Notes under the pieces: generated by a model
The model's database searches: none
What the model was told of the DNA's origin: nothing
What the model saw: only the letters and a program-made list of their open reading frames with translations
Shown here: one piece after another, positions 8,376 to 16,300 of the stretch
Position numbering within the stretch: position 1 is the first letter of the stretch
Layout of the letters: each line of letters starts with the position of its first letter
Position numbers and translations under genes: made by a program
NCBI RefSeq assembly: GCF_009498455.1
Contig: NZ_CP045644.1
Span: forward strand, 2,297,001 to 2,361,000
Origin: Variovorax paradoxus
Lineage (GTDB): Bacteria > Pseudomonadota > Gammaproteobacteria > Burkholderiales > Burkholderiaceae_C
Length of the DNA: 64,000 nucleotides
Direction: 5' to 3'

Positions 8376-8864
8376 ATGTGCGGCTCCGAACTCCATTCCC
8401 TCCCTGAAGGTGTCCAGCGCGTCTCCCGCGTGCTGCAGGACGCCGGCCACCCCCATGCGCCCCGCATGCTCGACGACGCCTGCCGCACCGCGCAGCAGGC
8501 TGCCGACGCGCTCGGCATCTCGGTCGGCCAGATCGCCAAGAGCATCATCTTCCGCCGCAAGAGCGACGAAGCGGCGGTGCTGGTCATCACCTCGGGCGAC
8601 AAGCGCGTCGACGAGAAGAAGGTCGATGCCATCGTCGGCAAGACCGGCCGCGCCGACGCCGACTTCGTGAAGGCGCGCACCGGCTTCACCATCGGCGGCG
8701 TCTCGCCGGTGGGCCATGTGACGAAGCCCGTGGTGCTCATCGACCGCGAGCTGTTCCGCTTCGAGGAAATCTGGGCCGCCGCGGGCCACCCGCACGCCGT
8801 GTTCCAGTTGCACCCGAACGATTTAGAGAAGCTCACCGGCGCGCCGGTGGCCGACGTGGTGTGA
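8376..8864 (+). CDS. YbaK/EbsC-family aminoacyl-tRNA deacylase
   Basis: A 162-residue cytosolic protein of the YbaK/ProX editing family, which hydrolyses mischarged tRNA such as Cys- or Ala-tRNAPro. QIAKSIIFR near residue 50 carries the conserved Lys of the family, and VLVITSGDKRVD, TGFTIGGVSPVGH and IDRELFRFEEIWAAAGHPHAVFQL (split here only by reading) follow in family order. The ATG at 8376 gives the normal length; an open extension upstream to 8148 is Arg-rich and unlike the family. It overlaps the next gene by GTGA, suggesting translational coupling. Confidence 0.85.
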   Translation: MCGSELHSLPEGVQRVSRVLQDAGHPHAPRMLDDACRTAQQAADALGISVGQIAKSIIFRRKSDEAAVLVITSGDKRVDEKKVDAIVGKTGRADADFVKARTGFTIGGVSPVGHVTKPVVLIDRELFRFEEIWAAAGHPHAVFQLHPNDLEKLTGAPVADVV

Positions 8865-9130
8865 ACTTCGACGAAGCGCACGCGCTCGCCGACCGCGCCA
8901 CTGCCGTGCAGCGCATGGCCGGCGACGTGCCGTCGCCGTGCTCGTCGGTGTGCCGCATGGACCGCCTGAGCGGCTTCTGCGAAGGCTGCCTGCGCACCAT
9001 CCCCGAGATTGCCGGCTGGAGCAAGATGGAAGACGACACACGCCGCCAGGTGTGGCGCGCGATCGAACTGCGCGCCCAGGCGGGCATCTGGCGCGTGCCC
9101 GAAACCACCCCCGGAGACACCGACGCATGA
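8861..9130 (+). CDS. DUF1289 domain protein
   Basis: An 89-residue protein with four cysteines in the pattern SPCSSVCRMD then GFCEGCLRTIPEI. This is the DUF1289 signature, presumed to bind zinc or iron; function is not established. After it come the conserved W and the RRQVWRAIELR helix. It starts at a GTG overlapping the upstream stop (GTGA) and ends overlapping the next start (ATGA), so all three genes are probably one translationally coupled unit. Confidence 0.85.
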   Translation: MNFDEAHALADRATAVQRMAGDVPSPCSSVCRMDRLSGFCEGCLRTIPEIAGWSKMEDDTRRQVWRAIELRAQAGIWRVPETTPGDTDA

Positions 9131-9771
9131 AGCACATCGACTTTTATCTCGACTTCATTTCGCCTTACGCGCACCTCGCGTTCGAGCACCTGCCCGAGGC
9201 GCTCGAAGGCCTGAGCGTGAGCGTGGCCTACAAGCCCGTGCTGCTGGGTGCGCTGCTCAAGCACCACGGCCAGCTCGGCCCGGCCGAGATTCCTTCCAAG
9301 CGCAGCTGGACCTACCGCCACGTGCTGTGGCTGGGCCATGCGCACGGCATCCCGATCGAGATGCCGGCCTCGCACCCTTACAACCCGCTGCCGCACCTGC
9401 GCCTGGCCGTGGCCACGGGCGACGACGGCAGCATCAATCGCCTGGCGGCTGAAACCCTCTTTCGCCATGTGTGGCGCGGCGGCGAAGAAGCGGGCGACGC
9501 CACGCGGCTGGCCGCGCTCACGGCGCAGTTGCAACCGAAGCGCGATGTGAACGGCGACGAGAACAAGGCCCTGCTCAAGCGCAACACCGACGAGGCCGTG
9601 GCGCAGGGCGTGTTCGGCGTGCCGTGCTATGTGGTCGACGGGCGCCTGTTCTGGGGCTTCGACGGCCTCGCGATGCTGCGCGCCTACCTGCAGGGCGACG
9701 CCTGGTTCGACGGTCCGCAATGGACCGGCGCCGACCAGCGGCCCTCGTTGCTGCGCAGCAGCAAGGGCTGA
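9127..9771 (+). CDS. 2-hydroxychromene-2-carboxylate isomerase-like protein (DsbA superfamily)
   Basis: A 214-residue thioredoxin-fold protein of the DsbA/kappa-class GST type. It begins IDFYLDFISPYAHLAF, where the usual CxxC is replaced by SPYA, as in HCCA isomerases. The C-terminal FGVPCYVVDGRLFWGFD block with its cis-Pro is present. Characterised relatives act on glutathione conjugates in naphthalene breakdown, but no aromatic-degradation genes adjoin, so the substrate is unknown. The ATG overlaps the preceding stop by 4 bp. Confidence 0.85.
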   Translation: MKHIDFYLDFISPYAHLAFEHLPEALEGLSVSVAYKPVLLGALLKHHGQLGPAEIPSKRSWTYRHVLWLGHAHGIPIEMPASHPYNPLPHLRLAVATGDDGSINRLAAETLFRHVWRGGEEAGDATRLAALTAQLQPKRDVNGDENKALLKRNTDEAVAQGVFGVPCYVVDGRLFWGFDGLAMLRAYLQGDAWFDGPQWTGADQRPSLLRSSKG

Positions 9772-9788
9772 AAAACCCGGATGAGGAC

Positions 9789-9841
9789 AAACCCGCGCAG
9801 GGTCTTTGTTTCTTACAAGCTGAAACGTGCAGCGCGGGTTT
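9789..9841 (+). promoter_or_regulatory. inverted repeat in the MHS transporter leader
   Basis: AAACCCGCGC (9789-9798) and GCGCGGGTTT (9832-9841) are perfect 10-bp arms separated by 33 nt. It lies between the isomerase stop and the transporter start. It could end the upstream unit or form a leader structure; no long T-run follows the right arm. Confidence 0.35.
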
Positions 9842-9966
9842 CACCCTAAACCGTAAGCGCCCGTTCAGTTTCGCGAAAGCCTCGGGTCAGTCGCGCCTCC
9901 AAGAATGCCTCACGGTCCCGAATGCCGGGCACCGATGAACGCATACATACACACCAGGAGACGACG

Positions 9967-11661
9967 ATGGCAGCCACGCTAGATTCAAGGGGAATGCCGC
10001 ATCCGGCCCCCCGGCCCATGTCCGCGGAGGAGAAGAAGGTCATCTTCGCCTCCTCGCTCGGCACCGTGTTCGAGTGGTACGACTTCTATCTGTACGGTTC
10101 GCTCGCCGCGATCATCGCGAAGCAGTTCTTCAGCGGCCTGGATGCGGGCGCGGCCTTCATCTTCGCGCTGCTGGCGTTTGCCGCCGGCTTCCTGGTGCGT
10201 CCGTTCGGCGCCATCGTGTTCGGCCGCCTGGGCGACATGATCGGCCGCAAGTACACCTTCCTGGTGACGATCCTGATCATGGGCCTGTCGACGTTCATCG
10301 TCGGCCTCTTGCCCAGCTACGCGACCATCGGCGTCGCGGCGCCGGTGATCCTGATCGCGCTGCGCATGCTGCAGGGCCTGGCGCTCGGCGGCGAGTACGG
10401 CGGTGCTGCCACCTACGTGGCCGAGCACTCGCCGCACGGCAAGCGCGGTGCCTACACCTCGTGGATCCAGACCACGGCCACGCTCGGCCTGTTCCTGAGC
10501 CTGATCGTCATTCTGGGCGTGCGCACCTGGCTCGGTGAGCAGGCATTCGGCGACTGGGGTTGGCGCATTCCGTTCCTGGTGTCGATCCTGCTGCTGGGCG
10601 TCTCGGTGTGGATCCGCCTGTCGCTGAGCGAATCGCCGGCCTTCCAGAAAATGAAGGCCGAGGGCAAGACCTCGAAGGCGCCGCTGTCCGAATCGTTCGG
10701 CGAGTGGAAGAACCTGAAGATCGTGATCCTGGCGCTGGTGGGCCTCACCGCCGGCCAGGCCGTGGTCTGGTACTCGGGCCAGTTCTATGCGCTGTTCTTC
10801 CTGACGCAGCAGCTCAAGGTCGATGCGACCACGGCCAACCTGATGATCGCCGCCGCGCTGCTGCTGGGCACGCCCTTCTTCGTGGTGTTCGGCACGCTGT
10901 CCGACAAGATCGGCCGCAAGCCGATCATCATGGCCGGCTGCCTGCTGGCCGTGGTCACGTACTTCCCGGTCTTCAAGATGCTGACCGAAGCCGCCAACCC
11001 TGATCTGGCCCGTGCACAAGCCACGGCCGGCGTCACCGTGACGGCCGATCCGAAGACCTGCTCGTTCCAGGGCAACCCGGTGGCCCGCGAGATCGACTTC
11101 AAGAGCTCGTGCGACATCGCCAAGCGCTACCTCGTGCAGAACTCGGTGAGCTACGAGAACGTGGCCGGCGCGCCGGGCTCTGCGGCCGTCGTGAAGATCG
11201 GCAGCAAGACCATCGAGGCGCCCACCGGCGTGGTCGCGAACTCCAAGTTCGACGAGACCAGCGTCAAGGCCATCGCCGCCTTCAAGAAGGGCGTGGCCGA
11301 AGACCTGAAGGTCGCCGGCTACCCGTCCAAGGCCGACCCCGCCAAGATCAACAAGGTGCTGACCATCGTGTTGCTGTTCTGGCTGGTGCTGCTGGTGACC
11401 ATGGTCTATGGCCCGATCGCCGCGATGCTGGTCGAGATGTTCCCCACGCGCATCCGCTACACCTCGATGAGCCTGCCGTACCACATCGGCAACGGCTGGT
11501 TCGGCGGCCTGCTGCCGACCACCGCCTTCGCCATCGTGGCCTCGACCGGCAACATGTACAACGGCCTGTGGTACCCGATCATCATCGCGGGCATCACGCT
11601 GGTGATCGGCACGCTGTTCATCCGCGAGACCAAGGACGTGGACATCTACGCCAACGACTGA
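9967..11661 (+). CDS. MHS-family MFS transporter with a large loop between late helices
   Basis: A 564-residue inner-membrane secondary transporter of the metabolite:H+ symporter group. Family motifs are GRLGDMIGRK near residue 86, LGGEYGGAATYVAEHS near 140-155 and a repeat GTLSDKIGRK near 309. EWYDFYLYG in helix 1 is typical of MHS permeases for carboxylates or osmolytes. Residues about 340-463 form a long hydrophilic stretch, with two Cys, between the tenth and eleventh helices. Typical members have only a short loop and about 430 residues. The ATG at 9967 follows AGGAG at 9956-9960; an upstream ATG at 9922 lacks this. Substrate unknown. Confidence 0.88.
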   Translation: MAATLDSRGMPHPAPRPMSAEEKKVIFASSLGTVFEWYDFYLYGSLAAIIAKQFFSGLDAGAAFIFALLAFAAGFLVRPFGAIVFGRLGDMIGRKYTFLVTILIMGLSTFIVGLLPSYATIGVAAPVILIALRMLQGLALGGEYGGAATYVAEHSPHGKRGAYTSWIQTTATLGLFLSLIVILGVRTWLGEQAFGDWGWRIPFLVSILLLGVSVWIRLSLSESPAFQKMKAEGKTSKAPLSESFGEWKNLKIVILALVGLTAGQAVVWYSGQFYALFFLTQQLKVDATTANLMIAAALLLGTPFFVVFGTLSDKIGRKPIIMAGCLLAVVTYFPVFKMLTEAANPDLARAQATAGVTVTADPKTCSFQGNPVAREIDFKSSCDIAKRYLVQNSVSYENVAGAPGSAAVVKIGSKTIEAPTGVVANSKFDETSVKAIAAFKKGVAEDLKVAGYPSKADPAKINKVLTIVLLFWLVLLVTMVYGPIAAMLVEMFPTRIRYTSMSLPYHIGNGWFGGLLPTTAFAIVASTGNMYNGLWYPIIIAGITLVIGTLFIRETKDVDIYAND

Positions 11662-11712
11662 TCGTTGGCACCTGGAGGAAGCCGCGCGGCGGCTGCCCTC
11701 CGTTCAACAAAG

Positions 11713-11745
11713 AGGCTTCATGCCCACGGCATGAGGCCTTTTTCT
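11713..11745 (+). terminator. intrinsic terminator after the MHS transporter
   Basis: TCATGCC and GGCATGA pair across a CAC loop, extended by AGGC/GCCT-type pairing, and are followed by a run of five T and a further TCTT. It lies about 50 bp after the transporter stop. Confidence 0.8.
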
Positions 11746-11792
11746 TGAACGTTCTCTTCCCCTTTTTCTCACCTTCTCAGGAGACAGTCCCC

Positions 11793-11975
11793 ATGTGGAA
11801 AATCGTTGTCGGCTTCGTCATCTTCGCTGCCATTGCCCTGTATGTGATTTCGATGGGCGGCGACAAGATCGACATGTCCGGCGAGAAGCACGGCGGCGAC
11901 ACAACGCACGCGCCGGCAGCCCCTGCTGCTGCAGGAGCTTCGGCACCGGCTGCCGCGGCTTCCGCCGCGAAGTAA
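11793..11975 (+). CDS. small single-span membrane protein
   Basis: A 60-residue protein: an N-terminal hydrophobic helix (residues about 3-20, VVGFVIFAAIALYVISM), a charged GGDKIDMSGEKHGGD stretch, then a flexible tail of Ala and Pro. It is preceded by CAGGAGA eight bases before the ATG, a good ribosome binding site, which supports expression. I do not recognise a family. It lies alone between the terminator of the transporter gene and the convergent binding-protein gene. Confidence 0.7.
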   Translation: MWKIVVGFVIFAAIALYVISMGGDKIDMSGEKHGGDTTHAPAAPAAAGASAPAAAASAAK

Positions 11976-11991
11976 CGCTACGCGGTTCGCG

Positions 11992-13122
11992 TCAGCGCTT
12001 GAAGCGGCCTTCGCTGATGATGGCCAGGTCCGCGAAGTCGATGCCGCTGTGGTCCTGCGGCGAGTAGCTCACTTCGAGCCCGCCGCCCAGGTCGTAGCCC
12101 TTGAGGCTTTCGAGTGCCGCGAGCACCTTGGCGCGCGTGGGCTTGGGGCCGGCGCGGCGCAAGGCTTCCACCAGCACCTTGGCCGAGGCGAAGCCCTCGA
12201 GCGCGGCCGGTGACAGCTCGCCCTGGCCCTTGGCGCGGGCGAGCGTCAGCGCCTCCTTCACCATCGGCTGGCCCATCGAGCGTTCGTTGGGGAACACCTG
12301 CGTCACGATGACGCCGCGGCTGGCGTCGCCCAACTGCTTGATGAAGCCCGACGAGGCGTTGTTCGACAGCGTGACCACCTGCGCCGCCGAGCCCGCGGCG
12401 CGCAGCGCCTTGATGCCGTCGACCACCGCCACGCCCGAGCCGATCCACACCACCGCCTGCGCGTCGGCCTTCAGGATGGCGGGCACGATGGTCTGGTAGT
12501 CGGGCTTCTCGCGGTCAGCCGGCACGGTGGCGATCGGCTGGGCCTTGCCCTTGGTGAAGCCGTTCATCGCGCCCTGCAGCGCATCGGCGCCGAACGAGTC
12601 GGTCACGTGGACCACGGCGATGCGCGTGAGGCCGATGGTCAGCAGGTGCTGCACCGCCTTCTCGGCCTCGCGCTGGTAGGTGGCGCGCACGTTGAACACG
12701 TGCTTTTGCAGCGGCTTGTGCAGCACCATCGCGCCGGTCGAGGGGCCGATGAGCGCCACCTCGTTCTTGTCCAGGTACGGAATGATGGCCTGCGAGTGCG
12801 GCGTGCCGCGGCTCATGAAGAGCGCGAGCACCTTCTTGTCTTCGATGAGTGCGCGTGCGTTGTCGCCCGCGCGTTTCACGTCGAAGGCGTCGTCCATGCG
12901 GATCACCTCGATCTTCTCGCCGTGGATGCCGCCCTGGGCATTGGCCGCGTCGATCACCAGCTGCGCGCCGCCGATGGTCTCGTTCACGCTGGCGGCCACC
13001 GAGCCGGTCATGCCGGCGGTCTGGCCGATCACGATCTGGGCCGAGGCACCCATGGCGCACAGCGCCAGCAGGACGGCCACGCTGAGCGCGTGCCGTGAAC
13101 CTGCCACTTTCTTCTTCGTCAT
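11992..13122 (-). CDS. ABC transporter substrate-binding protein, branched-chain amino acid type
   Basis: A 376-residue periplasmic protein with a signal peptide (KKK start, hydrophobic core, cleavage likely after MGASAQ near residue 29). The rest is a LivJ/LivK-like two-lobe receptor: IVIGQTAGMTG at the mature start, GGIHGEKIEVIRMDDAFD, and YLDKNEVALIGPSTGA. Relatives bind amino acids, amides or aromatic acids for ABC importers. No permease or ATPase gene is adjacent, so this is an orphan receptor and its ligand is unknown. The ATG at 13122 sits close to a divergent inverted repeat. Confidence 0.88.
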   Translation of the reverse strand: MTKKKVAGSRHALSVAVLLALCAMGASAQIVIGQTAGMTGSVAASVNETIGGAQLVIDAANAQGGIHGEKIEVIRMDDAFDVKRAGDNARALIEDKKVLALFMSRGTPHSQAIIPYLDKNEVALIGPSTGAMVLHKPLQKHVFNVRATYQREAEKAVQHLLTIGLTRIAVVHVTDSFGADALQGAMNGFTKGKAQPIATVPADREKPDYQTIVPAILKADAQAVVWIGSGVAVVDGIKALRAAGSAAQVVTLSNNASSGFIKQLGDASRGVIVTQVFPNERSMGQPMVKEALTLARAKGQGELSPAALEGFASAKVLVEALRRAGPKPTRAKVLAALESLKGYDLGGGLEVSYSPQDHSGIDFADLAIISEGRFKR

Positions 13123-13160
13123 GGAAACCTTTCGGAGTCGTCTGCAGACTCGCCGGACAA

Positions 13161-13192
13161 TTGTGAAAACAAATGTCGCATTTGTTTCACAA
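13161..13192. promoter_or_regulatory. inverted repeat between the divergent binding-protein and uvrA genes
   Basis: TTGTGAAAACAAATG (13161-13175) and CATTTGTTTCACAA (13179-13192) are complementary apart from one extra A, around a TCG centre. It is A+T-rich within a G+C-rich setting and lies 39-70 bp upstream of the binding-protein start. This fits an operator. A 10-bp palindrome GTCTGCAGAC lies at 13140-13149. I see no LexA-type box for uvrA. Confidence 0.5.
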
Positions 13193-13307
13193 AGTGTCTC
13201 AAGGCGAATCCGGACAAACCCCTGCGCGGGCGCCGCCCATGTGGCGGGGTGGGCGGAAGCGTCACGATGCGCTCCCTAGAATGTTTGCCCCACCCCTCAA
13301 GGCACTC

Positions 13308-16300
13308 ATGACACAGGGCTCCATCCGGATTCGCGGCGCGCGCCAGCACAACCTCCAGAACCTCGACCTCGACATCCGCACCGGCGAGATGACCGTGGTC
13401 ACCGGGCCGAGCGGCTCGGGCAAGTCGAGCCTGGTGTTCGACACCCTCTACGCCGAAGGCCAGCGCCGCTACGTGGAGACCTTTTCCGCCTACGCGCGCC
13501 AGTTCCTGGACCGCATGGACAAGCCCGCCGTCGACAAGGTGGAGGGCGTGCCGCCCGCCATCGCCATCGACCAGACCAACCCGGTGCGCTCCTCGCGCTC
13601 CACGGTCGGCACGATGACCGAGCTCAACGACCACCTGAAGCTGCTCTACGCGCGCGCAGCCCAGCTGTTCGACCGCGAGACCGCGCTGCCGGTGCGCCAC
13701 GACTCGCCCGACAGCATCTATGCGCAGATCGCCGAGCGGGCGGCTGCCGCGGGCGATCCGCGCATCGTCATCACTTTTCCGGTCGAGCTGCCGGCCGGCA
13801 CCTCGGCCGAAGAAGTGACGCAGTGGCTGTCGGCCAGCGGCTTCACGCGCGTGCAGGCCGAGCGCGAGGTGGCCACGCCCACCGGCCCGCGCAAGGTGCT
13901 CGACGTGGTGGCCGACCGCTTCCGCATCTCGAGCGCCGAGCGCGCGCGCGTGGTCGAGGCGATCGAGGTGGCGCTCAAGCGCGGCAGCGGCCGGGTCACC
14001 GTGCACGCCACGGGCGCCGATGAAAACGCACCCACCGACGTGTGGAAGTTCTCCACCGGCCTGCATTGCCCCGAAAGCGACATCCGCTACACCGACCCGA
14101 TCCCGTCGATGTTCTCGTTCAACTCGGCCGTCGGCGCCTGCGACACCTGCCGCGGCTTCGGCCGCGTGATCGGCGTCGATCTGGGGCTCGTGATCCCGAA
14201 CGACAAGCTCACGCTGCGCGCCGGCGCCATCAAGACCATCCAGACGCCCGCGTGGAAAGAGGCGCAGGACGACCTCATGCGCCACGCCGAGGCGGCCGGC
14301 ATTCCGCGCGACACGCCGTGGAACAAGCTCACCGAGGAGCAGAAGCACTGGGTGATCGAGGGCACGCCCAACTACAAGGACGGCAACTGGAACAAGCAGT
14401 GGTACGGCGTGCGCCGCTTCTTCGGTTACCTGGAGAGCAAGGCCTACAAGATGCACATCCGCGTGCTCTTGTCGAAGTACCGCAGCTACACGCCGTGCCC
14501 CGTCTGCAGCGGCGCGCGCCTGAAGCTCGACAGCCTGATCTGGCGCATCGGCAGCAAGGAAGACGCGGATGCGGTGCTGCCGCCCGAGAAGCGGTTCATG
14601 CCGACGGGGGTGAAGTGGACGCGGGCGCAGCTGGAGGCGCTGCCGGGGTTGTGCCTGCATGACCTGATGCTGTTGCCGATCGAGCGGCTGCGGCGGTTCT
14701 TTGACCGCATGGGTCTGGCTCCCTCCCCGCTGGGGAGGGCAGGGTGGGGGCACGCGGCCTCTGCAAAGGCTGTGGCGGTGGTGGAGGCCGAGAGCCCCCA
14801 TCCCAACCTTCCCCCAGCGGGGGAAGGCGCAAGACAGGGCGAAGCCCAGGCCCTCAAGCTCCTCCACGAAGAAATCACCACCCGCCTGCGCTACCTGCAC
14901 GACGTCGGCATCGGCTACCTCACGCTCGACCGCCAGAGCCGCACGCTCAGCGGCGGCGAGGTGCAACGCATCAACCTCACGACCGCGCTCGGCACCTCGC
15001 TGGTGAACACGCTGTTCGTGCTCGACGAGCCCAGCATCGGCCTGCACCCGCGCGACATGAACCGCATCACCGAGGCCATGCTGCGCCTGCGCGATGCGGG
15101 CAACACGCTGGTGGTGGTCGAGCACGACCCGGCCGTGATGCTCGCCGCCGACCGCGTGATCGACATGGGCCCCGGCCCCGGCGTGCGCGGCGGGCAGATC
15201 GTGTTCGACGGCACCACCGACATGCTGCGCGATGCCGACACGCTCACCGGCCAGTACCTGGGCGGGCGCAAGAAGATCGGCATGGGCTTCAAGCGGCTCG
15301 TGAGCGAGAACACGCACCGGCTCATTCTCGAAGGCGTGCGCGAGCACAACCTGAAGAACATCACGGTCGACTTTCCGCTCGCGCGCCTCGTGTGCGTGAC
15401 CGGCGTGAGCGGCTCGGGCAAGTCGACGCTGATCCAGGACGTGCTGGCGCCCGCGCTCATGCGCCACTTCGGCAAGGCCACCGAAACGCCGGGCGCGCAC
15501 GACCGCATGCTCGGCGCCGATCATCTGGGCGACGTGGTGTTCGTCGACCAGTCGCCCATCGGCAAGACCGCGCGCTCCAACCCCGCGAGCTACGTGGGCG
15601 CGTGGGACGCCATCCGCGAGATCTTCGCCACCGCGGCGCTGTCGCGCCAGCGCGGCTACACCGCGAGCAAGTTCAGCTTCAACTCGGGCGACGGTCGCTG
15701 CCCGACCTGCGGCGGCTCGGGCTTCGAGCACGTCGAGATGCAGTTCCTGTCGGACGTGTACCTGCGCTGCCCCGACTGCGACGGCAAGCGCTACCGGCCC
15801 GAGATTCTCGAAGTGAAGATCGAGCGCAAGGGCCGTGGCTACAACGTGGCCGATATTTTGGAACTCACCGTGGCCGAGGCCGCGGCGCTGTTCGACACCG
15901 ACCGCGACGTGCTGCGCGTGCTGCAACCCATCGTCGACGTGGGCCTGGACTACGTGAAGCTCGGCCAGCCCGTGCCCACGCTGTCGGGCGGCGAGGCGCA
16001 GCGCCTGAAGCTTGCGGGCTTCCTGGCCGAGGCCGCCAAGAGCGCGACCGCGAGCCGCCAGATGGTGGCGCGCAAGGGCACGCTGTTCCTGTTCGACGAG
16101 CCGACCACCGGCCTGCACTTCGACGACATCGCGCGGCTCATGCGCGCGCTGCGCAAGCTGCTCGACGCGGGCCATTCGCTCATCGTCATCGAGCACAACC
16201 TCGACGTGATCCGCGCCAGCGACTGGCTCATCGACCTCGGCCCCGAAGGCGGCGAGGGCGGCGGCGAGGTGGTGGCCGAGGGCACGCCCGAGCAGCTGCG

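Noticed and set aside
13123..13307. LexA box ahead of uvrA
   Set aside because: No CTGT-N8-ACAG-like sequence is present in the gap. The GTCTGCAGAC palindrome does not fit.
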